A DNA stretch of 64,000 bases from Streptomyces sp. NBC_01465 (lineage in GTDB: Bacteria > Actinomycetota > Actinomycetes > Streptomycetales > Streptomycetaceae), in NCBI RefSeq assembly GCF_036227325.1, contig NZ_CP109467.1, positions 4,960,001 through 5,024,000 of the forward strand, in the 5' to 3' direction. The notes beneath the pieces were generated by a model. The model saw only the letters and a program-made list of their open reading frames with translations, did not search any database and had not been told where the DNA came from. Positions 1 through 8,463 of the stretch are shown piece by piece (position 1 is the stretch's first letter; each line of letters begins with the position of its first letter). The translations under genes and the position numbers were made by a program.

Positions 1-744
1 TACCTCGGCTTCCAGAAGTTCCTCGGCGCGCGCTCGCACGCCCGCTGGGCGGCCCACCAGCTGATGTTCTGGGGCTGCCTGCTGGCCGCCGCGATCACCT
101 TCCCGCTCATCTGGGGCTGGTTCACCTTCACCTCGTCCACCGGCGCGGGCCCGGGCTACGAGATGCGGATCTTCGGCTTCAAGGTGCTCGGCTACGACTC
201 CTCCAGCGTCATCGGCTGGCTGATGTTCCACGGCCTGGACATCGCGGCCGTGCTGGTCATCCCGGGGGCCGCGTACTTCCTGTGGCGGCGGATGAAGGAC
301 CGCGGCGCGATGACAGGACAGCGCTTCGCCTACGACCTGGTGCCGCTGATCGCGCTCATCGTCGTCTCCGTGACGGGCCTGCTCCTGACCTTCTCGTCGC
401 TCTTCCTGCACGGCGGCGGCTACGAGTTCCTGGCGATCATGCACATGGTCTCGGTGGTCTTCACGCTGATCTACATCCCGTTCGGGAAGTTCTTCCACAT
501 CGTCCAGCGGCCCGCGGCGGTCGGGATGCAGCTCTTCAAGTACACGGCCCGCCAGGACGAGCAGGTCTTCCACTGCCGCCGCTGCCAGGAGCCGGTCGAC
601 ACGGGCCCGTACGTCGAGAACCTCCGCTCCACCATGCGCGACCTCGACCTCGACTTCGACCAGTGGGCCGAGTACTGCCCGCGCTGCAAGCGGGTGCTGC
701 GCGGCAGCGCCTACCTCACCCAGGTGAAGAAGGGCTTCAAGTGA
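1..744 (+). CDS. Membrane b-type electron-transfer subunit of a Mo-oxidoreductase (5' truncated by window)
   Basis: The reading frame is open from base 1 (247 residues visible); the true start lies upstream. Four hydrophobic segments are seen at about residues 20-43, 72-97, 112-137 and 140-162, with histidines in or near them (FHG, MHM, FFHIV) that could bind haem b, as in NarI/HdrE/DsrM-type quinol-cytochrome subunits. A hydrophilic tail carries two CxxC pairs (CRRC, CPRC), which suggests a metal site. The stop overlaps the GTG start of the molybdopterin subunit (GTGA), so the two are translationally coupled. The likely role is passing electrons between the quinone pool and the iron-sulfur and molybdenum subunits. 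The family assignment is by topology and context, not by a signature motif. Confidence 0.72.
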   Translation, partial: YLGFQKFLGARSHARWAAHQLMFWGCLLAAAITFPLIWGWFTFTSSTGAGPGYEMRIFGFKVLGYDSSSVIGWLMFHGLDIAAVLVIPGAAYFLWRRMKDRGAMTGQRFAYDLVPLIALIVVSVTGLLLTFSSLFLHGGGYEFLAIMHMVSVVFTLIYIPFGKFFHIVQRPAAVGMQLFKYTARQDEQVFHCRRCQEPVDTGPYVENLRSTMRDLDLDFDQWAEYCPRCKRVLRGSAYLTQVKKGFK

Positions 745-3032
745 CGATCCCGCTCGACCCGTCCCTCGCGCCTCCCGGAACGCGCAACTTCCGTGACGCG
801 GGCGGCATCCCGGCCGACAAGTGGCACGCCGACCAGAACGGCGAGACCCTCGTCCCCACCCACTGCTGCTTCTGCGGGGTGCAGTGCGGGATGTATCTGC
901 GCGTCGACAAGGGCGGCAAGGTCTTCGGCGTGGAGCCGCGCAACCACGACATCAACCGAATGCGCCTGTGCCCCAAGGGCATCAACGCCTACCAGCAGGT
1001 CAACCACCCCGACCGGCTCACCGCCCCGCTGATGCGCCGCTCCCGCGACGAGGAGTTCCGCGAGGTCTCCTGGGACGAGGCCCTGGACTTCACGGTCTCG
1101 GAGATCAAGCGCATCCAGTCAGCGTACGGAAACGACGCGTTCGGCCTCCTCGGCGGCGCGAGCCTCTTCTCCGAAAAGACGTACCTGGTCGGCAAGTTCG
1201 CCCGCATCGCCCTCAAGTCGAAGCACGTCGACTACAACGGCCGCCTCTGCATGGTCAGCGCGGCAGGCGCCAACAAACTCGCCTTCGGCATCGACCGGGC
1301 GGGCAACCCCTTCTCCGACATCCTCCTCACCGACTGCCTGCTCATCGCGGGCTCCAACGTCGGCGAGTGCTTCCCGGTGATGACCCAGTACCTCTGGGGC
1401 GCCCGCGACCGGGGTGCGAGCCTGATCGTCATCGACCCGCGCGAGACGGCGATCGCGCGCACCGCCGACATCCACGTCGCGCTCAAGCCCGGCACGGACG
1501 CGGCGTTCTTCAACGCGGTCCTCCACGTGATCGTCAAGGAGAACCTCACCGACGAGGACTTCCTCGCCGCCCACTGCACCGGCTGGGACGAGGTCAAGGC
1601 CAAGGTCGCCGAGTACACCCCCGAGCGCGCCGCCGAGATCTGCGGCATCCCCGCATCGCAGGTCGTCCAGGTGGCCCGCACTTTCGCGGCGGCCGACAAA
1701 GCGATGGCCTGGCACGCCCGAGGGATCGAGCACCACTCCCAAGGCGTCGAGAACTGCCTCACCGTCATCAACCTCTGCGCCGCCACCGGCAACATCGGCA
1801 AACCGGGCGCCGGCTACGGCACGATCACCGGCCAGGGCAACGGCCAGGGCGGCCGCGAACACGGCCAGAAGTCCGACCTCCTCCCCGGCGGCCGCTCCAT
1901 CCTCAACGAGGAGCACCGCCGCCAGATCTGCGAGATCTGGGGCATCGAGGAGTCCGAACTCCCCACCGCAGGCACCTCGATGATGGAGATGATCTGGCAG
2001 ATGCAGCGCCGCGAGATCCGCGGCCTCATCGGGATCTGCAACAACCCGTTCGTCTCCCTCCCCAACTACGCGGTGGTCAAGGACGGTTACGACACCGCCG
2101 AGTTCCACGCCCAGTTCGACTTCTTCCTCTCCGAGACCGCGGCCAACGCCCACGTCGTCTTCCCCGTCACCACCTGGGCCGAGGACGAGGGCGTCATGGC
2201 GAACGCCGAGGCCCGCGTCGTCAAGCACAACAAGGCGCAGGAGCCGCCCGCAGGGGTGCGCACCGACACCTGGGTGATCTGCGAACTGGCCCGCCGCCTC
2301 GGCGCCGGCGACAAGTTCGCCTTCCCCGACTCCCGATCGGTCTTCGAGGAGCTGCGCGTCGCCTCCGCGGGCACGGTCAACGACTACTACGGCATCACCT
2401 ACGAGCGCCTGGAGGAGACCGGCGGCATCGCCTGGCCCTGCCCTTCCACCGACCACCCCGGCACCCCCCGCCTCTTCGAGGACGGCCGCACGTACCACCC
2501 CGACGGCACGATCCACATGCAGGTCGTCGACTGGCACGCGCCCATGGACCCGTACGACGACGACCACCCGATGTCCCTCACCACGGGCCGCACCGTGGCC
2601 CACTTCCTCTCCGGCAACCAGACCCGCAGGCTCGGCGGCCTCGTCGAACAGACCCCGCGCCCCTGGGTCGAGGTCCACCCCTCGCACGGCTTCAAGTCCG
2701 GCGACCCCGTCCGGGTCGTCACCCGTCGCGGCAGCGAGGTCTTCCCCGCCCTGGTCACCGAGGCGATCCGCCCCGACACCGTCTTCATCCCGTACCACTG
2801 GCCGGTCCCCACCGCCGCCAACGCGCTCACCATCGACGCCCTGGACCCCCGCTCCAAGATCCCCGAGTACAAGGTCTGCGCCTGCCGCATCGAGGCCGCC
2901 GACCGGATCGACGAAGTCCCCGCACCCCCCACCGCGCCGGGCCACCAGGCCTACCCGGAGACCCAGGTCTCGCGCACCGACCCCCTGCCGCCGACGTCCC
3001 CGCAGGGCCGCGGCACCGCAGACAGGAGCTGA
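741..3032 (+). CDS. Molybdopterin (bisPGD) oxidoreductase catalytic subunit, nitrate-reductase-like
   Basis: The protein has 763 residues from GTG 741, which overlaps the preceding stop; a longer upstream frame is only a shadow of the membrane subunit gene. The N-terminal 4Fe-4S motif is C42-x2-C45-x3-C49 with C77 in LCPKG. The segment NGRLCMVSA puts Cys170 at the place of the molybdenum ligand of NapA/NasA-type nitrate reductases. The C-terminal half (TGRTVAHFLSGNQTRR onwards) looks like the dinucleotide-binding domain of the DMSO reductase superfamily. There is no Tat signal, so the subunit should be cytoplasmic. With narK in the same operon, nitrate is the most likely substrate, but formate or another oxyanion cannot be excluded. 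Molybdenum cofactor genes lie about 13 kb downstream. Confidence 0.88.
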   Translation: MTIPLDPSLAPPGTRNFRDAGGIPADKWHADQNGETLVPTHCCFCGVQCGMYLRVDKGGKVFGVEPRNHDINRMRLCPKGINAYQQVNHPDRLTAPLMRRSRDEEFREVSWDEALDFTVSEIKRIQSAYGNDAFGLLGGASLFSEKTYLVGKFARIALKSKHVDYNGRLCMVSAAGANKLAFGIDRAGNPFSDILLTDCLLIAGSNVGECFPVMTQYLWGARDRGASLIVIDPRETAIARTADIHVALKPGTDAAFFNAVLHVIVKENLTDEDFLAAHCTGWDEVKAKVAEYTPERAAEICGIPASQVVQVARTFAAADKAMAWHARGIEHHSQGVENCLTVINLCAATGNIGKPGAGYGTITGQGNGQGGREHGQKSDLLPGGRSILNEEHRRQICEIWGIEESELPTAGTSMMEMIWQMQRREIRGLIGICNNPFVSLPNYAVVKDGYDTAEFHAQFDFFLSETAANAHVVFPVTTWAEDEGVMANAEARVVKHNKAQEPPAGVRTDTWVICELARRLGAGDKFAFPDSRSVFEELRVASAGTVNDYYGITYERLEETGGIAWPCPSTDHPGTPRLFEDGRTYHPDGTIHMQVVDWHAPMDPYDDDHPMSLTTGRTVAHFLSGNQTRRLGGLVEQTPRPWVEVHPSHGFKSGDPVRVVTRRGSEVFPALVTEAIRPDTVFIPYHWPVPTAANALTIDALDPRSKIPEYKVCACRIEAADRIDEVPAPPTAPGHQAYPETQVSRTDPLPPTSPQGRGTADRS

Positions 3033-3040
3033 GCCCCGCC

Positions 3041-3640
3041 ATGATGGGTAAAACGATCTTCATCGATCCGGGCCGCTGCATCGGCTGCCAGGCCTGCGTC
3101 TCGGCCTGCCGCGAATGCGACTCCCACCGCGGCAAGTCGATGATCCACCTCGACTACACCGACCCCGGCCAGTCCGTCGCCTCCCTCCCCACGGTCTGTA
3201 TGCACTGCGAGGACCCCGTCGCCCCGTGCGCCGAGGTCTGTCCCGCCGACGCGATCCTCATCACCGCCGACGGGGTCGTGCAGCAGGCCGACACCACGCG
3301 CTGCATCGGCTGCTCCAACTGCGTCAACGCCTGCCCCTTCGGCGTCCCCAAGATCGACCTCCAGGCGAAGCTGCAGATGAAGTGCAACCTCTGCTACGAC
3401 CGCACGGCCTACGGTCTGGCCCCCATGTGCGCCACGGTCTGCCCGACCGGAGCGCTCTTCTACGGAACGCTCGAAGAGCTCCAGGCGGAGCGCCCCGGCG
3501 TCCAGGTCGCCGACTCCTTCGCCTTCGGCGACGTGGTCGTCAAAACCGGCGTCGCGATGGTCGTCCCCGCAGACAAGGTCCAGTGGCCGGTGCCCGGCGG
3601 GCTCCCGGTCGTCGAGGTGAATGGAGTCGACGTCCGTTGA
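3041..3640 (+). CDS. 4Fe-4S ferredoxin-type electron transfer subunit (NrfC/HycB-like)
   Basis: The protein has 199 residues and begins MMGKTIF; the second Met is an equally possible start. Four cysteine groups are visible: C13-x2-C16-x2-C19-x3-C23, then CMHCEDPVAPC, then CIGCSNCVNACP, then MKCNLC with CATVCP. This is the pattern of the 16-cysteine, four-cluster ferredoxin subunits that link molybdenum enzymes to membrane partners. The gene starts 8 bases after the catalytic subunit stop, with AGGAG at 3024-3028. It should relay electrons between the b-type and Rieske proteins and the molybdenum subunit. No Tat motif is present, so it is probably cytoplasmic with the catalytic subunit. Confidence 0.88.
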   Translation: MMGKTIFIDPGRCIGCQACVSACRECDSHRGKSMIHLDYTDPGQSVASLPTVCMHCEDPVAPCAEVCPADAILITADGVVQQADTTRCIGCSNCVNACPFGVPKIDLQAKLQMKCNLCYDRTAYGLAPMCATVCPTGALFYGTLEELQAERPGVQVADSFAFGDVVVKTGVAMVVPADKVQWPVPGGLPVVEVNGVDVR

Positions 3641-4305
3641 GCGTCACCGAACAGCCCCCCGCCCAGCCGCCCGGCGGCGACCCGCACCCCCAGCCCGACG
3701 CCGCCCACGAGGCGCTCCGCGACCGGATCAGCGCCGACTCCCTCACCACCCGCCGCGACTACCTCCGGATCGTCGCCACCGTCTCCGGCGGCCTCGCCGT
3801 CGGAGGCGTGGGTGTGGCCGCCGGAATCCTGCCCCGGCACGGCGACAGCGAAGGCGTCCCCGACCCCAAGAAGGTCACCGACCGCCTGCTGCCCGGCGAA
3901 TCCGTCTCCTTCCGCTACCCCGGCGAGGAGGACCGCGCCGTGGCGGTGCGCCTCACGGACGGCACCCTCGCCGGCTACTCCGCGATCTGCACCCACCTCG
4001 CCTGCGCCGTCCTGTGGCGCAAGGAGCGGGGGAGCGAGGGCGAGCTGTACTGCCCCTGCCACGAGGGAGTCTTCGACGCCCGCACCGGCGAGGTCACCGC
4101 GGGCCCGCCGCCCCGTCCGCTGCCCAGGGTCCTCCTGACCGAGGAGGCCGACGGCAGTGTCTGGGCCGTCGCCACCGCCCGCTCGGGGGAGTCCACCAGG
4201 GACGCCCTGTGCCGCGAGTTCAAGGCGTCGGACTCCGCGACGGCCGGCCGCCTCGGCTGCCGCGGCAACGCCCTGCAGCCGCAGGAGCGGGGTGAGGCGC
4301 GATGA
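3637..4305 (+). CDS. Tat-type Rieske 2Fe-2S protein
   Basis: The protein has 222 residues from a TTG start at 3637, which overlaps the stop of the ferredoxin gene (TTGA); no closer ATG or GTG fits and GGAG lies about 10 bases upstream. An RR pair at 39-40 (TRRDYLRI) followed by a hydrophobic stretch at about 46-64 is a Tat signal-anchor. The Rieske ligands are C118-T-H120 and C139-P-C-H142; the extra Cys123 and Cys141 are the disulfide pair typical of bc1-type high-potential Rieske proteins. The cluster domain should therefore face outside the membrane while the molybdenum subunit stays inside. A role in quinol oxidation for the reductase is inferred from the operon. Confidence 0.88.
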   Translation: MSVTEQPPAQPPGGDPHPQPDAAHEALRDRISADSLTTRRDYLRIVATVSGGLAVGGVGVAAGILPRHGDSEGVPDPKKVTDRLLPGESVSFRYPGEEDRAVAVRLTDGTLAGYSAICTHLACAVLWRKERGSEGELYCPCHEGVFDARTGEVTAGPPPRPLPRVLLTEEADGSVWAVATARSGESTRDALCREFKASDSATAGRLGCRGNALQPQERGEAR

Positions 4306-4670
4306 GCGGGACCCAGCCGCCGCCCCGGCCCGACTACCACCCCGGCAGCGCCGAGCCGAGGCTCAACCGCCCGGTCACCGAGCGCTACCCGCAGATCCGC
4401 GCGACCAGCGGTTACGGCGATCCGCGCGTCCGGCACACGGGCCCGGGCCCGGGCGCAGGAACCGACCAGGAGCCGGAACGCTCCGCCCGGCTGACCGCCC
4501 GCCTCGTCCTGGCCATGACCGTCGTGGTCGGCCAGCTCTGGGCGCTCACCGTGACCGTCGACTCCTGGATGGAGGGCCACACCGGGACCGCCTGGTGGGG
4601 CGTCGGCTTCCTCTGCCTCTCCTTCCTCGTCGTCCTCGCACTCTGGCGCCTCGACCCGAAGGACCGATGA
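4302..4670 (+). CDS. Small two-helix membrane protein of the Mo-oxidoreductase operon
   Basis: The protein has 122 residues, with ATGA overlaps at both ends, so it is embedded in the operon. The first 60 residues are Pro/Gly-rich and probably disordered. Two hydrophobic segments follow at about 65-83 and 96-114, ending in a charged tail (RLDPKDR). I recognise no family. It could be an accessory anchor for the Rieske or molybdenum complex or a helper of the NarK transporter encoded directly after it, but the sequence does not decide. Confidence 0.7.
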   Translation: MSGTQPPPRPDYHPGSAEPRLNRPVTERYPQIRATSGYGDPRVRHTGPGPGAGTDQEPERSARLTARLVLAMTVVVGQLWALTVTVDSWMEGHTGTAWWGVGFLCLSFLVVLALWRLDPKDR

Positions 4671-6094
4671 ACGTGAGCACCACAGCACCCACCCCACCCG
4701 CCGGCACGGACACCTACCGCCCCGGCTCGACGATCACCGACTGGCGCCCGGAGGACGAGAACTTCTGGAACTCCACCGGACGCAAGGTCGCCAACCGGAA
4801 CCTCTGGGTCTCCGTACCGGCGCTGATGCTGGCCTTCGTCGTCTGGCAGGTCTGGTCGGTCACCGTCGTCCAGCTCAGCGACGTCGGCTTCACCTACAGC
4901 GACTCGCAGGCGTTCTGGCTGACGGCGATCCCCGGCATCACCGGCGGCACCTTCCGCATCCTCTACACGTTCATCGGGCCGATCTTCGGCGAGCGCAAGT
5001 TCACCGCGTTCTCCACGTTCATCCTGATCGGGCCGCTGCTCTGGCTGGGCTTCGCCCTGCAGGACACCTCCACCCCGTACTGGGAGATGGCGCTGATCGC
5101 CGCGGTCTGCGGCATCGGCGGCGCGAACTTCGCCTCCTCCATGGCCAACGTCGGCTTCTTCTTCCCCAAGAAGGAGAAGGGCAACGCCAACGGCATCAAC
5201 GGCGGCCTGGGCAACCTCGGCGTCTCGGTCGTCCAGCTCGTCGCCCCGCTCGTCGTCACCGCGGCCATCCTGGGAGCTCCGGCCGGCGGACCCCTCACCA
5301 GCGCCAAGAACGGCGACGACGTCTGGCTACAGAACGGCGCCTTCCTCTGGGTGCCGATCCTGGTGGTCCTCGCCCTGATGGCCTGGTTCCTGATGAACGA
5401 CCTGAAGGTCGCGGCCGCCCCCTTCAGCCAGCAGAAGATCATCTTCAAGCGCAAGCACAACTGGCTGATGACCTGGCTCTACGTCGGCACCTTCGGCTCG
5501 TTCATCGGCTTCGCCTCGGCGCTGCCCAACCTGATCAAGACGACGTTCACCCCGATCGACTCGGCCTACTCGGCCACCACCTACGCCTGGGTCGGGCCCT
5601 TCATCGGCGCCCTCATGCGCTGGGCCGGAGGCTGGCTCTCGGACAAGATCGGCGGCGCGCGCGTCACCATGCTGTCCTTCGTGGGCATGGCCGTCTCGCT
5701 GGTCGTCGTCATCAATGCCCTGCCCTCCGGCGGCGACGACGGCAACTTCTGGGTCTTCTACGGAGGCTTCCTGTTCGCCTTCTTCTTCTCCGGACTCGGC
5801 AACGGATCCACCTTCCGCCAGATCCCGGTGATCTTCCGGGACCAGCACACGAAGGGCCCGCTGCGGGCCGAGTCGGAGAGCGAGCCGCAGGCGCTGAAGC
5901 AGTCGGAGATGGAAGCGGGCGCCGTCGTCGGCTTCAGCTCCGCCATCGCCGCCTACGGCTTCTTCTTCATCCCCGCGATGTTCGCCAACTTCGCCATCAC
6001 CAGTTCGCTCTGGTGCTTCATCGTCTTCTACGCCACCTGCCTGGCGGTCTGCTGGTGGTTCTACGCCCGTAAGGGCGCCGAGGCGCCGAGCTGA
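4667..6094 (+). CDS. narK: NarK-type nitrate/nitrite MFS transporter
   Basis: The protein has 475 residues and about 12 hydrophobic segments. The ATG start overlaps the preceding stop; longer upstream frames are shadows. Two glycine- and asparagine-rich nitrate-signature segments are seen, NGINGGLGNLG at about 175-185 and FSGLGNGSTFRQIP at about 375-388, as in NarK/NasA/NrtP proteins. It should import nitrate or exchange nitrate and nitrite across the cytoplasmic membrane and is the best clue that the molybdenum enzyme upstream reduces nitrate. It is the last gene of the operon, with a 22-bp gap to the next small gene. Confidence 0.9.
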   Translation: MNVSTTAPTPPAGTDTYRPGSTITDWRPEDENFWNSTGRKVANRNLWVSVPALMLAFVVWQVWSVTVVQLSDVGFTYSDSQAFWLTAIPGITGGTFRILYTFIGPIFGERKFTAFSTFILIGPLLWLGFALQDTSTPYWEMALIAAVCGIGGANFASSMANVGFFFPKKEKGNANGINGGLGNLGVSVVQLVAPLVVTAAILGAPAGGPLTSAKNGDDVWLQNGAFLWVPILVVLALMAWFLMNDLKVAAAPFSQQKIIFKRKHNWLMTWLYVGTFGSFIGFASALPNLIKTTFTPIDSAYSATTYAWVGPFIGALMRWAGGWLSDKIGGARVTMLSFVGMAVSLVVVINALPSGGDDGNFWVFYGGFLFAFFFSGLGNGSTFRQIPVIFRDQHTKGPLRAESESEPQALKQSEMEAGAVVGFSSAIAAYGFFFIPAMFANFAITSSLWCFIVFYATCLAVCWWFYARKGAEAPS

Positions 6095-6116
6095 CCCGGC
6101 GCCGTACCCTGGAGAG

Positions 6117-6317
6117 ATGAGCGCCACCGCCCCCACCCCGGCCCCCGAACCGAAGCCCGGCCCCAGGCCCAAGCCCCGGCTGGACTTCGACGATCCGATG
6201 GACCAGCAGTCCTCGGACGACACGGACCAGGGGTGGGGCGAGCGCCCGTCCGGCGGCGACAGCAGCGCCGCCGACCTGGCGCGTTTCCTCGACGAGAAGC
6301 CGCCCCACCACCTCTGA
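6117..6317 (+). CDS. Small proline-rich hypothetical protein
   Basis: The protein has 66 residues, with GGAGAG directly before the ATG. The N-terminal half is Pro/Lys/Arg-rich (repeated KPGP/RPKP-like steps) and the C-terminal half is acidic and Gly/Ser-rich, ending in AADLARFLDEKPPHHL. It is probably disordered. It follows narK by 22 bases and ends 1 base before the stop of the convergent mscL gene. No function can be assigned. Confidence 0.6.
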   Translation: MSATAPTPAPEPKPGPRPKPRLDFDDPMDQQSSDDTDQGWGERPSGGDSSAADLARFLDEKPPHHL

Positions 6318-6318
6318 G

Positions 6319-6798
6319 TTACGGGGTGGCGCGACCCGGTCCGCCCTGGGCGACCAGCGAGTCGCGGATCTCCTTCAGCACCTCGAGCTCGGTGACCTCG
6401 ATCGTCTCCTGCACGGCTTCCTTCATCGTGGACTTCTCCTTGTTGGCCTTCCTGGCCAGGTACTTGGCCATCGGCAGCACCATCAGGAAGTACACGACGG
6501 CGGCCGTCGCGATGAAGGAGATGACGGCGCTGAGGACCGCGCCCCAGCCGATGTACACGCCGCTCACGTTGCCGGCCGCATCCGCGACACAGGGGCCCTT
6601 GAGACAGGCGCGGTAGCCGTCCAGATTGCTCGTGCCGAACGCGCCCACCACCGGGTTGATCACATTGGTGACGACCGAGTTGATCACTGACGTGAACGCG
6701 GCACCGATCACGACGGCCACCGCCAGGTCGACCACGTTCCCCCGCGTCAGGAAGGCCTTGAAGCCTTCCAGCAGGCTCGTCTTTTCCTCGCTCGTCAC
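6319..6798 (-). CDS. mscL: Large-conductance mechanosensitive channel MscL
   Basis: The protein has 159 residues from GTG 6798, with AGAGGTG just upstream; a 16-residue N-terminal extension in the same frame is unlikely. The first helix (LLEGFKAFLTRGNVVDLAVAVVIGAAF) is the MscL pore helix signature, followed by a periplasmic loop, the second helix (VLSAVISFIATAAVVYFLMV) and a C-terminal helical bundle. The loop is longer than in E. coli and has two cysteines (CLKGPC). It is a homopentameric channel that opens on membrane tension to release osmolytes in hypo-osmotic shock. Confidence 0.93.
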   Translation of the reverse strand: MTSEEKTSLLEGFKAFLTRGNVVDLAVAVVIGAAFTSVINSVVTNVINPVVGAFGTSNLDGYRACLKGPCVADAAGNVSGVYIGWGAVLSAVISFIATAAVVYFLMVLPMAKYLARKANKEKSTMKEAVQETIEVTELEVLKEIRDSLVAQGGPGRATP

Positions 6799-6933
6799 AG
6801 AGCACCTCTTCCCAGTCGCGATCGGGGGAAGGCCCCCCGGCGCCACCTAAGTCGGGGCTGTCGAGCGGTGTCCAATCTGCGAAATCGATCGAGTGAACCG
6901 CGGGAACGGTGGTACGAATCAACCGTGTTGGCG

Positions 6934-7443
6934 TCAGCACAGTGTTACCGCCAGCCGTGACGTCGCGCCCGCACCGGCGAGCTCGGCCGCTGTCGCCCGC
7001 GGCACCGCCAGGACGACCAGCGCCCCGCCGTCACCGCCGGCCCGCGCGTCCGGGACCTGTGTGACCCGGGCGCCCGTGGCCACTACACGAGCGTCGCTGT
7101 CCCGCGAGCCCCCGGCCGCGATCACATCGACCCGGTCCCCGGGCCGCAGCAGCCGGACCGTCGCCGCGTCCGCGATCCGTACCGGCGCCGACACCACATC
7201 GGCGCGCGGCTGCTCCTGCCGCGGCTGCGTGTGCTGCGCCTGCGACTGGGGCCGGCCCGGATCACGCGGCGCCGAGGCCGCCAGCGCCGCCGCCGTCATC
7301 GCGAGCCCCGCGGCCATCGCCCTGCGCCTGCGGTGCACGGCCCGCCGCAGCCGGTGCCGTCCGCCGCGCACCCGCAGGGGAGCGAAGGGGGGAACCACTG
7401 AGGTGGGAGGGGGTACGTACGGCACCAGTCCCATGGCAATCAC
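6934..7443 (-). CDS. SAF-domain protein (CpaB/RcpC or FlgA-like), membrane anchored
   Basis: The protein has 169 residues from GTG 7443; ATG 7434 is an alternative start. A short N-terminus rich in Pro and Arg is followed by a hydrophobic stretch at about 43-60 (MAAGLAMTAAALAAS). The C-terminal half, from VVSAPVRIADAATVRLLRPGDRVDVIA, is typical of a SAF domain (beta-clip fold) as in Flp pilus assembly CpaB/RcpC proteins. Streptomycetes encode such proteins outside full pilus clusters, and no pilus genes are seen here, so the role is unclear. It probably acts at the outer face of the membrane. Confidence 0.7.
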   Translation of the reverse strand: MIAMGLVPYVPPPTSVVPPFAPLRVRGGRHRLRRAVHRRRRAMAAGLAMTAAALAASAPRDPGRPQSQAQHTQPRQEQPRADVVSAPVRIADAATVRLLRPGDRVDVIAAGGSRDSDARVVATGARVTQVPDARAGGDGGALVVLAVPRATAAELAGAGATSRLAVTLC

Positions 7444-7550
7444 CGCCAGACCGTGAGGAGTTCATCGGGCACCCCTCACGATCCACCGCCCGCCCGAATC
7501 CCGCCGAGCCCTGTGGACTACCAGCCGGTTGTGGACAACTCGCTCACCCT

Positions 7551-8384
7551 CTAGGGGAGTTGGATCCCCGTGTCGAGCCCGTCCAGGGCATGCGAGCACA
7601 GGCAGTCCCGGCCCTCGCTCGGCTGCAGCCCTGCGACCGCGTCGAAGAGCACCGGACGCAGCCGGTCCACATTGGCCGCGAAGACCTTCAGTACGTCGAC
7701 GTGCGAGACACCCTCACCGGTCTCGGCCCCCGCGTCCAGGTCGGTCACCAGCGTCATCGAGGTGTAGCAGAGCCCCAGTTCACGGGCGAGGATCGCCTCC
7801 GGGTGCCCGGTCATGCCCACCACCGACCAGCCCATCGAGGCATGCCACTGCGATTCGGCGCGCGTCGAGAAGCGCGGCCCCTCGATGACGACGAGCGTCC
7901 CGCCGTCCACCGGCTCCCACTCCCGTCCGCGCGCCGCCGCCACCGCGGCCCTGCGGCCCTCGGGACAGTACGGGTCGGCCAGCGACACATGCACCACGTT
8001 CGGCACGGATCCGTCGGCCAGCGGCTCACCGTCGTAGAAGGTCCCGGTGCGCGACTTCGTGCGGTCCACGAGCTGGTCCGGTACGAGCAGCGTCCCCGGC
8101 CCGTACTCGGCCCGCAGCCCGCCCACCGCGCACGGCCCGAGCACCTGCTTCACGCCCACCGACCGCAGCGCCCAGAGATTGGCCCGGTAGTTGATCTTGT
8201 GTGGCGGCAGGTGGTGCCCACGCCCGTGCCGGGGAAGGAAGGCGACCTTCCGCCCGCCGATCTCCCCGAGGAAGAGCGAGTCGCTCGGCTTCCCGTACGG
8301 GGTGTCCACCTCGACCTCGGTGACGTCCTCCAGGAAGGAGTAGAAGCCCGAGCCGCCAATCACGCCGATCTCTGCGTTCGCCAT
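7551..8384 (-). CDS. mtnP: S-methyl-5'-thioadenosine phosphorylase
   Basis: The protein has 277 residues from ATG 8384 (MANAEIGVIGGSGFY). GGSGFY forms the phosphate-binding start of the nucleoside phosphorylase fold; PRHGRGH, GPRFSTRAES and GMTGHPEA are conserved MTAP/PNP family-2 segments around the active site. It cleaves methylthioadenosine with phosphate to adenine and 5-methylthioribose-1-phosphate for methionine and purine salvage. The reading frame continues upstream of 8384, but the fmdB terminator hairpin lies there, so the shorter start is right. The enzyme is cytoplasmic. Confidence 0.93.
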   Translation of the reverse strand: MANAEIGVIGGSGFYSFLEDVTEVEVDTPYGKPSDSLFLGEIGGRKVAFLPRHGRGHHLPPHKINYRANLWALRSVGVKQVLGPCAVGGLRAEYGPGTLLVPDQLVDRTKSRTGTFYDGEPLADGSVPNVVHVSLADPYCPEGRRAAVAAARGREWEPVDGGTLVVIEGPRFSTRAESQWHASMGWSVVGMTGHPEAILARELGLCYTSMTLVTDLDAGAETGEGVSHVDVLKVFAANVDRLRPVLFDAVAGLQPSEGRDCLCSHALDGLDTGIQLP

Positions 8385-8413
8385 GCGGATCACAGTACTT
8401 GGGCCCAAAAACG

Positions 8414-8454
8414 CCGAAGGCCCCACCGTCGGCGTACGACGATGGGGCCTTCGG
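8414..8454 (-). terminator. Rho-independent terminator of the FmdB-family gene
   Basis: A perfect 12-bp stem (8414-8425 with 8443-8454) and a 17-base loop lie 9 bases after the FmdB gene stop. Read on the minus strand the stem is followed by CGTTTTT. This separates the FmdB gene from mtnP transcription. Confidence 0.85.
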
Positions 8455-8463
8455 GGATGTGGA

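Noticed and set aside
1119..2945. Minus-strand open frame of 608 codons opposite the molybdenum subunit gene
   Set aside because: Low-complexity Gly/Val/Asp/Arg composition typical of antisense frames in high-GC DNA; the plus strand is clearly a molybdopterin enzyme.
6799..6933. Riboswitch in the mscL leader
   Set aside because: There is a short C/G-rich hairpin (around 6823-6840), but no match to a riboswitch consensus I know.
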